The notes under the pieces were generated by a model. The model had not been told where the DNA came from. It saw only the letters and a list, made by a program, of their open reading frames with translations, and searched no databases. A DNA stretch of 64,000 nucleotides from an uncultured Clostridia bacterium (GTDB lineage: Bacteria > Bacillota > Clostridia > Christensenellales > Borkfalkiaceae), in assembly GCA_949878885.1 (NCBI GenBank), contig CATLBN010000009.1, forward strand, positions 1 through 64,000, read 5' to 3'. Numbering within the stretch: position 1 is the stretch's first letter; the number at the start of each line of letters is the position of its first letter. The translations under genes and the position numbers were made by a program. Positions 17,494 through 25,778 of this stretch are shown here, piece by piece.

Positions 17494-17937
17494 TTAAACC
17501 GCAATAAGCATTATGGATACTATAAGTCCCAAAATCGCATAGAACTCTATCATTGCGGGATATATTATAAGTTTACCGCCAAGCGAATCTTGCTTACCTA
17601 CAGCGTAAATACAATTTACCGCAGATTTGCCTTGGAAAATACCAGTAATCAAACCGGAAAGCGCCATAGGTAAAACCGCACCGCATAAAGCCCAGCCTGC
17701 AGCCGCCGTTTCCAAACCGGCAAGCGAAGACGAAGCGATAATACCGATAATAAATCCGTAAATACCTTGCGTTGCGGGAAGAAGCACAAGCACCAATACT
17801 TTACCGAACTTTTTGGGATTTTCGCCCAAAACGCCAGCCGCGGCGCTGCCCGTCTTATAAAGACCGATTGCAGAGCCTACTCCGCACAAAAGCACGCAAA
17901 GCGCTACCCCCACCATTCCGATTGCGTAACCAACCAT
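17494..17937 (-). CDS. ntpK: V-type ATPase membrane rotor subunit K (16 kDa c-type)
   Basis: A 147-residue proteolipid with four transmembrane helices from two duplicated hairpins, forming the rotating ion-binding ring. The ion-binding set can be read directly: L53, T56 and Q57 in LLPATQGIYG, Q102 in GIFQGKSAV and E131 in AMIEFYAIL. These match the Na+ ligands reported for Enterococcus hirae NtpK (L61, T64, Q65, Q110, E139) with a constant offset of eight, so Na+ is the likely ion. The start ATG 17937 is chosen because TTTGGAGG lies just upstream; the upstream in-frame TTG overlaps that ribosome site. Confidence 0.95.
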   Translation of the reverse strand: MVGYAIGMVGVALCVLLCGVGSAIGLYKTGSAAAGVLGENPKKFGKVLVLVLLPATQGIYGFIIGIIASSSLAGLETAAAGWALCGAVLPMALSGLITGIFQGKSAVNCIYAVGKQDSLGGKLIIYPAMIEFYAILGLIVSIMLIAV

Positions 17938-17986
17938 ATAAAAAACCTCCAAAGAGTTAAATTTTTCAAAACGTTTTATTAAAATA

Positions 17987-19963
17987 TTATTTGTTTAAGC
18001 TGATATATTTATGCTCGGAGCCGAGCGGTTTGAAAAGCTCGCCCTCGCCTTCGTAAAACCTGCCGTAAAATTCAACGTACTGTAACCTTGCGTCGTGAAT
18101 ATACGCGCCCAAAAGTCCCATTGCCAAATTGAACAGGTGCCCTATAACCATAATAAGAATACCCAGAATTATAAGCGCGGGATTACCGCCCGTTACAAAC
18201 TGAACGGCATATTTGGAAACTATTTGCGCAATAACAGCGCCGGATAGCATAAGCCCGTAAAGTCTTGCGTAACTCAGAATGTCCGATGCATAATTTATAA
18301 CGCCGTATGCCGCGCCGAAACCCTTTGTAAACTTGCCTAAAACTTTTTCGTGCCTGCCGGCGGTCAATACGGCGGCAAGCAGTGAAACCGCCGCAATACC
18401 TCCGCCTATATATGCCAACAACGGCGTATCGGCTTCGCCTATAAGCCCTACTATGGCAATGGCTACTCCAAGCGAAAACAGCGCCCAGGTTACTCCTTCC
18501 CAAATACCGTCCCATATTTTTTTGCGCCGCCAAAACTGAACGGCTTTGCAAATATATCCGGCAAATAACTGAACGATACCTATCTCCAAACTTATAACAA
18601 GCACCGCAGGAACAGATATTCCCATAAACGTCCACATATCTTTCTGCGCGTCGGGCATTACCGCGGACATAAATTTTAAATTTATTCCGAAGAAGGAATT
18701 AAACAATACACCCCATACTATGGCGCAAATACCGCCTATTGCAAACACTCCTGCAAGCCGTTTGAGCCCGCTGTCTTTTCCGCGGTTTTTCAAATAAACA
18801 AAACCGCCGCCAAAAAACATTAAAAGCCCGTAACCTATATCCCCCATAATAAAACCGAGAAAAATACTGTAAAACACCGCCATTATTGTATTGGGGTCGA
18901 ATTCACGGTAGTTTGCCGGCGAATACATATTTGTAATCGCTTCAAAATTTTTAACAACCGCGTTGTTTTTATAAAGCGTGGGCGGAACCTCGTCTTTATC
19001 CGTTTCCGTAAACTCGTAATACACCGCGCTTGAAACACCGTTTAAAGCTTCCGCAACCAAGCTCTGCGCGTCTACGGGCACGTAGGCTTCAAGCAGAAAA
19101 GTGGTTTGCGTTTGCCGCATTTTATCGGAGAGCTCGGCTTTTTCAAGTTCGAACGAAAGATAGTCGCAATAAATTTTAAGCGTTTTTATTTTATCAGCAA
19201 GCGCAATAAGTCCGCCGTCCGTCGCTTGCGCTTTTTTCTTATATTCCTGTTTCTTTTCGTTTAAATCACGTAGCACTTCTTCTCCGCTGCGGCTGTCCTC
19301 CGCGTACGGACAAGCCGTAAAGCCGAAAGAAGTCAGCGCCTCCTCAGCCGCTTGCGCAAAAGACTTATGATATGCAATCAATATCACGGCGCCGTCCAAC
19401 GTTTTATTTACTGTTTTAATAACCGCTAAGTCTGCGCTTTTATTCCACTCTGAAAGCGCGTCCACTGCAGCAGCGGGAACTGCGCCGAGTTTAACTTTGA
19501 CGTGCTGCGTGTTCTTAAATGTGTTAAACGGCGCTTTTACTGCGCAAAAAATTTCAGCCGAATTAATTTCACGTTCAATTCCGTTAATTTCCGAACGGAT
19601 GCTGCGTTTTTCGTCGCGAAGCCGTAAAATTTCTGCGGCAAGCCCTTCCGCCTCGGCTTTAAGCTCTCCTGCTTTTATAAATTCGGAATAATTAACTGTT
19701 AAATCGTCTGAATGCTCGTTGTTTTTTATTTTATTTTCTTTATTATAATTTTCGACTTCGTTTGAAAGATACTCCAACGCCGACTCGAAATAAGCAAGAC
19801 ATTCGGGAAGCAACCCCGTATTTTTAATCATAGGGGCGGTGTTTTCGGTTTCTTTCAAAAGCTTAATTTCGGTTGCACCCGTGCGCTGCAACGCGTTTAA
19901 CACCGCGTCTTTTTCGTACGACATTGCAATGAGATTAAGTTTGCCGATTTCAGCAATCGCCAC
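17987..19963 (-). CDS. ntpI: V-type ATPase subunit I (a-type stator)
   Basis: A 658-residue protein with a soluble N-terminal half of about 340 residues, rich in coiled segments, and a membrane half with about seven or eight helices. The membrane half contains FYSIFLGFIMGDIGYGLLMF and ISYARLYGLMLSGAVIAQI; the arginine in the latter is the conserved one that faces the rotor ring glutamate. The start is GTG 19963, supported by GGAGG 12 bases upstream, overlapping the preceding gene by 14 bases. It provides the ion half-channels of the stator. Confidence 0.95.
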   Translation of the reverse strand: MAIAEIGKLNLIAMSYEKDAVLNALQRTGATEIKLLKETENTAPMIKNTGLLPECLAYFESALEYLSNEVENYNKENKIKNNEHSDDLTVNYSEFIKAGELKAEAEGLAAEILRLRDEKRSIRSEINGIEREINSAEIFCAVKAPFNTFKNTQHVKVKLGAVPAAAVDALSEWNKSADLAVIKTVNKTLDGAVILIAYHKSFAQAAEEALTSFGFTACPYAEDSRSGEEVLRDLNEKKQEYKKKAQATDGGLIALADKIKTLKIYCDYLSFELEKAELSDKMRQTQTTFLLEAYVPVDAQSLVAEALNGVSSAVYYEFTETDKDEVPPTLYKNNAVVKNFEAITNMYSPANYREFDPNTIMAVFYSIFLGFIMGDIGYGLLMFFGGGFVYLKNRGKDSGLKRLAGVFAIGGICAIVWGVLFNSFFGINLKFMSAVMPDAQKDMWTFMGISVPAVLVISLEIGIVQLFAGYICKAVQFWRRKKIWDGIWEGVTWALFSLGVAIAIVGLIGEADTPLLAYIGGGIAAVSLLAAVLTAGRHEKVLGKFTKGFGAAYGVINYASDILSYARLYGLMLSGAVIAQIVSKYAVQFVTGGNPALIILGILIMVIGHLFNLAMGLLGAYIHDARLQYVEFYGRFYEGEGELFKPLGSEHKYISLNK

Positions 19964-20267
19964 CTACAATCCTCCTTACTATATCGTTAACGCACTTTTG
20001 TGTTTTTTTAATAACGCTGTCCGCATATGACTTAGCGGATACTGCATTTTGTTTTAAAGTTTCGTCATAATTGTTTTGCGCGGCGTCTTCCGCTTCTTTA
20101 ATTCGCTTTTCGCGCAAACTTTTAAGTTCGGCTTCACATACCTTTGTAATCTCAGCCGCTTTAAGTTCAGCCTCAGCCAAAATACGCGCCGCCTGCTGCT
20201 GCGCGTCATTTTTAATTTCCAAAGCTTTTTCTTCCGCTTCGGTAATAGATTTTATAAGTTCTTCCAT
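19950..20267 (-). CDS. ntpF: V-type ATPase peripheral-stalk subunit (G/H type)
   Basis: A 105-residue, almost entirely helical, highly charged protein (ITEAEEKALEIKNDAQQQAA and ILAEAELKAAEITKVCEAEL), as expected for the small stalk subunit called NtpF in Enterococcus or AhaH in archaea. It is the first gene of the operon, followed by I, K, E, C, F, A, B and D. Its end overlaps subunit I by 14 bases. The start is ATG 20267 with a weak purine-rich site. The assignment rests more on position and composition than on unique motifs. Confidence 0.82.
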   Translation of the reverse strand: MEELIKSITEAEEKALEIKNDAQQQAARILAEAELKAAEITKVCEAELKSLREKRIKEAEDAAQNNYDETLKQNAVSAKSYADSVIKKTQKCVNDIVRRIVGGDC

Positions 20268-20308
20268 ATGCTTCCGCCCCGTTACCGCAAATAAAAACTA
20301 CATTATTA

Positions 20309-20337
20309 ATTTTAGCATTTTTCAGATGATTTTGCAA
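20309..20337 (-). promoter_or_regulatory. Promoter of the V-ATPase operon
   Basis: On the minus strand TTGCAA (20332-20337), 17 bases and TAAAAT (20309-20314), with TG in the extended -10 position. The predicted start is about 35 bases before the first gene. Confidence 0.65.
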
Positions 20338-20462
20338 TACCTATGTTAAAAATATTTGATTTTTTACCTGATTTTAACATTAAATACAAACTTTAATATT
20401 GAATGTTTTTTTCATTGTTATGTAAATTTATACAATTTTTTGAATAATTATAATTTATACGC

Positions 20463-20498
20463 AAAACGCTTGCGTTTATATTTATACAATGTTATAGT
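20463..20498 (+). promoter_or_regulatory. Promoter of the amino-acid transporter with palindrome at -35
   Basis: TTGCGT (20470-20475), 17 bases and TATAGT (20493-20498). The inverted repeat AAACGC-TT-GCGTTT (20464-20477) covers the -35 box and could be an operator. The remaining 120 bases between the two divergent promoters are AT-rich with nothing else I can support. Confidence 0.55.
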
Positions 20499-20529
20499 TT
20501 GAATAATTACATATAAAGAGAGGCATTTT

Positions 20530-21387
20530 ATGAAAAAATTACTTATCTCGCTAGTTTGTGCGTTAACAGCCGTAATTTGCGCGCTGCCGTTTGCCGCGTG
20601 CGGTAAGGGTGCGCCCGTAAAAGTTAAAGATATAGAACTTACCCAAGAAGATTACGCGTTTGCCGTTAAAAAAGAAAATAACGAACTTCTTACACAGATT
20701 AACGGCTATCTTACCGAATGGGAAGGCGACGGAACGTTGGAAAACCTTATTAACTCTTATTTCAACGGCACGGCCGAGTTCAGCTATAAAAATAAAAGCA
20801 ACACGGCGCAGTCGGGAGATTTTGTAGTTGCCACCAACGCCTACTTCCCCCCGTTTGAGTCTTACGACAAAAACGCCGACTTTGTCGGTATTGATATTGA
20901 AATAGCTTATAAAATAGCGCAAAAATTAAATAAAACGCTGTTTATTAAAGATATGGATTTCGACTCTATTATTCCAAGCGTTAAAGCAGGGGAAAGCGCC
21001 ATAGGTATGGCAGGAATAACAGTAAACGAAGACCGCCTTAAAGACGTTGCTTTTGCCAACGGATACTATACGTCCGCTCAGGTTATAACTGTTTTACAAT
21101 CTGACACAACATTTGATAATTGCACGTCAGACGAAGAAGTTACAGCAATTTTAAAACAGCAAAGCAAAAACTACAAAATCGGCGCGCAGGCCGGAACAAC
21201 GGGCTATATGTTTTCCGCAGGCGATGAAGGTTTCGGTTACGAAGGCTTTGCAAACTTGGAAACCAAAGCTTACAACACGGGCGCCCTTGCAATAAAAGAT
21301 TTGTCAAACGGTAAAATAAACGCGGTAATTCTTGACAAGCAGCCTTCGCTTATGATTGCCGAAACAATAAACAAAACGCTTAAATAA
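20530..21387 (+). CDS. Amino-acid ABC transporter substrate-binding lipoprotein, apparently circularly permuted
   Basis: A 285-residue lipoprotein with signal peptide and lipobox LPFAAC (Cys24). The main SBP_bac_3 domain runs from about residue 97 (FVVATNAYFPPFESYD, then VGIDIEIAYKIAQKL) to the C-terminus (INAVILDKQPSLMIAETIN). It lacks the ending that this fold normally carries. That ending appears instead at residues 31-80, directly after the lipid cysteine (ELTQEDYAFAVKKENNELL then DGTLENLINSYFNG). The C-terminus KTLK would join naturally onto VKDIELTQ, so the domain looks circularly permuted. It is the first gene of a three-gene transporter and probably binds a polar or basic amino acid; the exact ligand is unknown. 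Confidence 0.9.
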   Translation: MKKLLISLVCALTAVICALPFAACGKGAPVKVKDIELTQEDYAFAVKKENNELLTQINGYLTEWEGDGTLENLINSYFNGTAEFSYKNKSNTAQSGDFVVATNAYFPPFESYDKNADFVGIDIEIAYKIAQKLNKTLFIKDMDFDSIIPSVKAGESAIGMAGITVNEDRLKDVAFANGYYTSAQVITVLQSDTTFDNCTSDEEVTAILKQQSKNYKIGAQAGTTGYMFSAGDEGFGYEGFANLETKAYNTGALAIKDLSNGKINAVILDKQPSLMIAETINKTLK

Positions 21388-21404
21388 AGAACTGAAATAA
21401 ATTT

Positions 21405-22094
21405 ATGTCAAGCTTTGAAATTTTTTGGGAAAGATTTTCTACCCCCGGAACGCTGAAAAGCGTGCTTACGGGATTGCAGAATACGGCAGCCATTGCCGTG
21501 TTCGGGCTTATATTGGGTTTTTTAATAGGCTGTATTATTGCAACCGTAAAAATAATACCGTCGCAAAATATTTTTGTAACAATATTAAAACGCTTAGCCG
21601 ACGCATACATAGCCGTTTTCCGCGGCACGCCGATGATGGTGCAGCTTTTATTGCTGCACTTTGCGGTTTTTATAGGCGTAAACATACCCCCCGTTGCAGA
21701 AGTTTCGCTTATTTTCGGGCTTAACAGCGGAGCTTATATGGCGGAAATTATGCGCAGCGGCATAAATTCGGTTGATAAAGGGCAAATGGAAGCCGCGCGT
21801 TCGCTGGGGTTAAGCTATTTCACGGCAATGATACGCGTTGTTTTGCCGCAAGCCGTAAAAAACGCCGTGCCTACTATAGGCAACGAATTTATTTCGCTTT
21901 TAAAAGAAACTTCTATTGTAAGCGTTATAGGTCTTGCGGATATAACGCGCGCATTCAAAGCCATTGCGGATTCTACGTTTGAATATTTTATTCCTTATAT
22001 CGCGCTCGCGCTTATTTATTTTGTATTGGTAATGATTATATCGCTTATTATAAAGCTTATAGAAAGGAGGCTTAAAAAAAGTGAAAAACGGTAA
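21405..22094 (+). CDS. Polar amino-acid ABC transporter permease, HisM/GlnP type
   Basis: A 229-residue inner-membrane permease. Visible features are the N-terminal segment [20 protein letters not shown], the [15 protein letters not shown] stretch conserved in this family and the ATPase-contact EAA-like loop [20 protein letters not shown] with [20 protein letters not shown]. Five hydrophobic segments are apparent. The start ATG 21405 has little ribosome-site support and lies 17 bases after the binding-protein stop, so coupling is likely. It overlaps the ATPase gene by 14 bases. It probably forms a homodimer because only one permease is encoded. Confidence 0.92.
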   Translation: MSSFEIFWERFSTPGTLKSVLTGLQNTAAIAVFGLILGFLIGCIIATVKIIPSQNIFVTILKRLADAYIAVFRGTPMMVQLLLLHFAVFIGVNIPPVAEVSLIFGLNSGAYMAEIMRSGINSVDKGQMEAARSLGLSYFTAMIRVVLPQAVKNAVPTIGNEFISLLKETSIVSVIGLADITRAFKAIADSTFEYFIPYIALALIYFVLVMIISLIIKLIERRLKKSEKR

Positions 22095-23013
22095 CGCCGC
22101 AAAAATTAAGCCGCAAAAAATAAAAGGACAGAAGTTTATTAAAACACAGGTTACGCCCGTTGAACCTTGCGATCCGAACGCTATGATAGAAGTTCAGCAT
22201 CTTACAAAGAGTTACGGCGATTTAAAAGTTTTATCAGATATAAACGAAAAAATTTTTCAAGGCGAAAAAATTGCGATTATAGGACCTTCCGGAGGAGGAA
22301 AAAGTACTTTTTTAAGATGTTTAAACGTTTTGGAAGACCCAACCGACGGATACGTGTTTTTTGAAGGAAACAATCTATGCAACCTTAAAGTAAATATAAA
22401 CGTTCAGCGCCGCAGAATGGGTATGGTATTTCAGCAATTCAATCTTTTTAACAATCTTACCGTACTAAAAAACATAACGCTTGCGCCCGTACGCATAGGC
22501 TTGCAGGATTTGAGAGCCGCCCAAAGAAAAAACTTTTTTATTAGGTTTAAAAATCTGTTTAAGTCCACAAATAAAAAAATGCCGCTGCTGCCCGTGCAGA
22601 AAACCGCAAAAGAAATAAAATCGGAAGCACGTGAAAACGCAATAACTTTATTGCAGCGTATAGGGCTGGCAGATAAATGCAATGTTTACCCTTCCACTCT
22701 TTCCGGCGGACAGCGGCAGCGCATTGCAATAGTGCGCGCGCTTGCAATGAACCCCAAAGTTATGCTGTTTGACGAACCTACGTCTGCGCTAGACCCTGAG
22801 ATGGTAGGCGAAGTTTTGCAGCTTATAAAGCAGCTTGCCGACGACGGTATGACTATGGTTATAGTAACTCACGAAATGGGATTTGCCAGAGAAGTTGCAA
22901 CGAGAGTGCTTTTTATGGCTGACGGAAAAATTGCCGAACAGGGTTCGCCGCAGCAGATTTTCCAAAATCCGCAAAGCGATAGATTAAAAGATTTTTTGTC
23001 TAAAGTACTATAA
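22081..23013 (+). CDS. Polar amino-acid ABC transporter ATP-binding protein with extra segments
   Basis: A 310-residue ATPase with Walker [16 protein letters not shown]-loop VFQQFNLF, signature [16 protein letters not shown], Walker [16 protein letters not shown] and the H-loop histidine in [10 protein letters not shown]. It is about 60-70 residues longer than usual. There is a lysine-rich N-terminal extension of about 34 residues and an insertion at about residues 139-178 ([16 protein letters not shown]) between Q-loop and signature. The start is GTG 22081 behind GGAGG, overlapping the permease end; ATG 22183 would remove the extension but has no ribosome site. It energises uptake with the two preceding gene products. 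Confidence 0.93.
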   Translation: MKNGNAAKIKPQKIKGQKFIKTQVTPVEPCDPNAMIEVQHLTKSYGDLKVLSDINEKIFQGEKIAIIGPSGGGKSTFLRCLNVLEDPTDGYVFFEGNNLCNLKVNINVQRRRMGMVFQQFNLFNNLTVLKNITLAPVRIGLQDLRAAQRKNFFIRFKNLFKSTNKKMPLLPVQKTAKEIKSEARENAITLLQRIGLADKCNVYPSTLSGGQRQRIAIVRALAMNPKVMLFDEPTSALDPEMVGEVLQLIKQLADDGMTMVIVTHEMGFAREVATRVLFMADGKIAEQGSPQQIFQNPQSDRLKDFLSKVL

Positions 23014-23041
23014 AAAAACCGCCTCTTTTGAGGCGGTTTTT
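23014..23041. terminator. Bidirectional terminator
   Basis: AAAAACCGCCTC (23014-23025) pairs with GAGGCGGTTTTT (23030-23041) around a TTTT loop, between convergent genes. Confidence 0.88.
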
Positions 23042-23071
23042 AACTTTAATTAAAGCATATTGCCTATGCAA

Positions 23072-24403
23072 TTACGCGTAGCCGTATTTTTTTCTGTAAA
23101 CGGCAACCAATATAAACGCCACAGTTATGGAGAATATTTCCGCAAAACAGGTAGCCGACCATATTCCGTCTAATCCAAGGAAAATAGGCACAATGAATAT
23201 TGCCGCAATCTGAAAAATAAAAGTACGCGAAAATGAAATAACCGCAGATATAAGCCCGTTGTTAAGCGCCGTAAACAGGGACGAAGCAAACACAGAATAA
23301 CCGTAAATTAAAAACGATACCGAATAAATTCTGAATCCGCGCAAAGTCATATCAAAAAGTTCGCCGTCGTAACCGAACAGTTTTATTGCAGGATAAGCCA
23401 AGGCTTGGGACAGCACCGTCATTAATACTCCGAATACGGCAACTATTATAAAACTTTTTTTAAACAGGTTTTTAAGTTCGGCTTTGTTATCCGCGCCGTA
23501 GTTATAGGCTATAAGCGGTGCGCTTCCCACCGCATAACCCATAAATATAGAAGCAAAAATCATCATTATATATCCGATAGCGCCGTATGCCGCGACACCG
23601 TCGTCGCCTTCCACTATGCGCATAATCTGGAAATTATAAAGCATCATTATTACTGCTGCGGATACGTTAGAGAAAAATTCGGACGAGCCGTTGGTAATGG
23701 CTTTTAAAAGCGCCCTGCCGTAAAATTTTGTTTTTGTAAGTCTTAACAGACTGTTATTTTTGCTTAAAAAATAAATTACAGGCGCTACGCCGCCCAAAAC
23801 CTCGCTTGCAAACGTTGCAAGCGCCGCACCCATTAAGCCTAGTTTAAAGCCTACAACAAGCACAGCATCCAAAATTATGTTGGTTGCGCCCGCAGCCAAG
23901 GTAACTATTAATCCCAAACGGGGTTTTTCGGCAGTAACAAAAAAGCTTTGGAAAATATTTTGCATAATATAAAACGGCTGACCTGCAAGCAAAATTCTTC
24001 CGTACAGTACGCAATATTCGTATACCTGCCCCTCGGCGCCCAAAAGTTTGGCAATGGGCGCTACAATAAACTGACCACATACGGCAACAGCCACACCGAA
24101 AGCAAAAGTAACGTAAACGAGCATAGAAAAATATGCGTTGGCTTTTTCCGCGTTGCCTTCGCCCAATGTTTTCGAAACCAACGCGCTTCCGCCTGCGCCT
24201 ATCATAAATCCTACCGAACCCAACACGATTATAAGCGGGAAAATAAGATTGATAGCGGCAACGGCGTTTGACCCTACAAAGTTGGATACAAACAATCCGT
24301 CTACAACGCTGTATATGCTTACAAATACCATCATTATAATTGACGGCGTTACGAATAATAATAATTTTTTAAAAGTGAAATGGTCCGATAACTGAATTCT
24401 CAT
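23072..24403 (-). CDS. MATE-family efflux transporter
   Basis: A 443-residue membrane protein with about twelve hydrophobic helices arranged as two repeats. The first begins LLLFVTPSIIMMVFVSIYSV with VDGLFVSNFVGSNAVAAINL, characteristic of the MATE/DinF branch of the MOP superfamily. GGSALVSKTLGEGN is the conserved loop of the first half, and the second half has GSAPLIAYNYGAD. Such proteins exchange drugs or metabolites for Na+ or H+; the substrate cannot be inferred. It has its own promoter at 24425-24453 and is monocistronic. Confidence 0.9.
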   Translation of the reverse strand: MRIQLSDHFTFKKLLLFVTPSIIMMVFVSIYSVVDGLFVSNFVGSNAVAAINLIFPLIIVLGSVGFMIGAGGSALVSKTLGEGNAEKANAYFSMLVYVTFAFGVAVAVCGQFIVAPIAKLLGAEGQVYEYCVLYGRILLAGQPFYIMQNIFQSFFVTAEKPRLGLIVTLAAGATNIILDAVLVVGFKLGLMGAALATFASEVLGGVAPVIYFLSKNNSLLRLTKTKFYGRALLKAITNGSSEFFSNVSAAVIMMLYNFQIMRIVEGDDGVAAYGAIGYIMMIFASIFMGYAVGSAPLIAYNYGADNKAELKNLFKKSFIIVAVFGVLMTVLSQALAYPAIKLFGYDGELFDMTLRGFRIYSVSFLIYGYSVFASSLFTALNNGLISAVISFSRTFIFQIAAIFIVPIFLGLDGIWSATCFAEIFSITVAFILVAVYRKKYGYA

Positions 24404-24424
24404 AAATTTTACCTAAGTTTACAT

Positions 24425-24453
24425 ATCTTAAACTATTATAAAAAATATGTCAA
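24425..24453 (-). promoter_or_regulatory. Promoter of the MATE gene
   Basis: On the minus strand TTGACA (24448-24453), 17 bases and TAAGAT (24425-24430), 22 bases upstream of the start. Confidence 0.6.
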
Positions 24454-24466
24454 ACGTTTTTACGAT

Positions 24467-24495
24467 TTGACAGTTGACAGGTTTTAAGCTATAAT
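24467..24495 (+). promoter_or_regulatory. Consensus sigma-A promoter of the DUF3737 gene
   Basis: TTGACA (24467-24472), 17 bases and TATAAT (24490-24495). It is divergent from the MATE promoter, with the two -35 boxes 13 bases apart. Confidence 0.75.
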
Positions 24496-24523
24496 AAAGC
24501 AATAAAAACAAACGGAAATGCAA

Positions 24524-25387
24524 ATGAAAAAAATAATTGAAAACTCTGTTTTTGACGAAGAACGCGCGCTTTACGGATTGCGAAACGTTATAGTCAAAGG
24601 CTGCCGATTCGAAGGCGCAGCCGACGGCGAATCGGCATTGAAAGAATGTAAAGATTTCGGCGTGGAAGACTGTTCTTTTTCCCTGCGCTATCCTATGTGG
24701 CACGCAGAAAATTTTTATGTGCAAAACTGCAAAACCGACGAGTTTGCACGCGCCGCACTGTGGTTTTGCAAAAACGGCAAAATTACCGACTGCACTTTTA
24801 AAGGTATAAAAGTTTTGCGCGAATGCGACGAAATAAACCTTGTTAACTGCCGCATATCCTCGCCCGAAACGCTTTGGAAGTGCCGCAAAGTAAACATTGC
24901 AGACTGTAAAATAAAATCGGAATATCTGCTTTTCGGAAGCTCCGATATTAATTTAAACAAAGTTGAAATGCAGGGTAAATATTCTTTTCAATACATTGAA
25001 AACGGATTTATAGAAAATTGCAATTTCGACACCAAAGACGCGTTTTGGAACTGCAAAAATCTGTATGTTAAAAACAGCGTATTAAAAGGCGAATATTTAG
25101 GCTGGTATTCGGAAAATCTTACGCTTGACAACTGCGTTATATGCGGCACCCAACCGCTTTGTTACTGCAAAAACCTTAAACTTATAAACTGCCGTATGCA
25201 AGGCTGCGATTTAGCATTTGAAATGTCTGAAACCTATGCGGAGATTGAGGGACACGTAGATTCGGTAAAAAATCCCAAAAGCGGCATTATAATTGCGGAC
25301 TCCGTAGGAGAAATAATAAACAGCAGAACTTTAACCCCCTGCACAGGACAAGTTGTTCTGCGCAAGGAAAAAGCCGCAAACGGATAA
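24524..25387 (+). CDS. DUF3737-type beta-helix protein
   Basis: A 287-residue soluble protein built from short repeating strands of the form x-x-x-NC-x-F/I, for example VIVKGCRFEG, FYVQNCKTDE, INLVNCRISS, VNIADCKIKS, GFIENCNFDT, LTLDNCVICG and LKLINCRMQG. This regular spacing of about 18-22 residues indicates a right-handed parallel beta-helix and matches the DUF3737 family as I know it. Its biochemical role is unknown; there is no signal peptide, so it is probably cytoplasmic. ATG 24524 is preferred over ATG 24518 because it leaves seven bases after the GGA of the ribosome site. It is a single gene with a consensus promoter. Confidence 0.8.
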   Translation: MKKIIENSVFDEERALYGLRNVIVKGCRFEGAADGESALKECKDFGVEDCSFSLRYPMWHAENFYVQNCKTDEFARAALWFCKNGKITDCTFKGIKVLRECDEINLVNCRISSPETLWKCRKVNIADCKIKSEYLLFGSSDINLNKVEMQGKYSFQYIENGFIENCNFDTKDAFWNCKNLYVKNSVLKGEYLGWYSENLTLDNCVICGTQPLCYCKNLKLINCRMQGCDLAFEMSETYAEIEGHVDSVKNPKSGIIIADSVGEIINSRTLTPCTGQVVLRKEKAANG

Positions 25388-25421
25388 TTGGGTTTAAAAT
25401 TTTTACGCAAATAAATTTGAA

Positions 25422-25449
25422 CGCGGTTGACATATTTCAGTCAACCGCG
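25422..25449. terminator. Hairpin after the DUF3737 gene
   Basis: CGCGGTTGAC (25422-25431) pairs with GTCAACCGCG (25440-25449). The plus-strand tail is not strongly T-rich, so termination may be partial. Confidence 0.55.
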
Positions 25450-25472
25450 CAGTATTATATAAAAAAGTATAA

Positions 25473-25679
25473 TGTGGATAACTTATTGTAAAACGGCTTT
25501 ATAAGCCGTAATATTACGCTTTTTCCACAAAAAGTTGTCCACAAAATGCTTGTTGATAAAGCAAAAATTTATTTTATTGAAAATAATTTTCCACATTTTA
25601 TCCACCAAGATTAAAAAACGGCATTTATTTCGACATTTTCTGCTTAATTTTGGCAAAAAATAAAAATAAGTTATCCACA
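25473..25679. other. Cluster of six DnaA boxes between convergent genes
   Basis: The 391-base gap between two gene 3' ends contains six DnaA-box-like nonamers. Two are perfect consensus: TGTGGATAA at 25473-25481 (minus orientation) and TTATCCACA at 25671-25679. Four have one mismatch: TTTTCCACA (25521-25529), TTGTCCACA (25535-25543), TTTTCCACA (25587-25595) and TTATCCACC (25598-25606). Five point the same way, and the boxes at 25587 and 25598 are 11 bases apart. The DNA between them is very AT-rich. Because the flanking genes converge, the boxes are not promoter elements. A DnaA reservoir or a DnaA-controlled replication site is likely; a chromosomal origin is possible but not supported by the neighbours. 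Confidence 0.7.
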
Positions 25680-25728
25680 ATTTTAAATTTTAACAGTTTT
25701 TTACCTGATTTTTTATTGAAAAACAGCC

Positions 25729-25760
25729 AAGCGGCGGCAACTTTAAAGTTGCCGCCGCTT
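25729..25760. terminator. Terminator after dnaJ
   Basis: A fully palindromic 32-base sequence (AAGCGGCGGCAACTTT and its complement), 19 bases past the dnaJ stop. Confidence 0.8.
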
Positions 25761-25778
25761 TAATTGCACCCGTTATAT

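Noticed and set aside
25388..25778. A chromosomal replication origin at the DnaA-box cluster
   Set aside because: dnaA, dnaN, rpmH or parAB are not adjacent, the flanking genes converge on the site, and the minus-strand bias of genes is the same on both sides. I keep it as a DnaA-binding cluster and leave oriC as a testable alternative.
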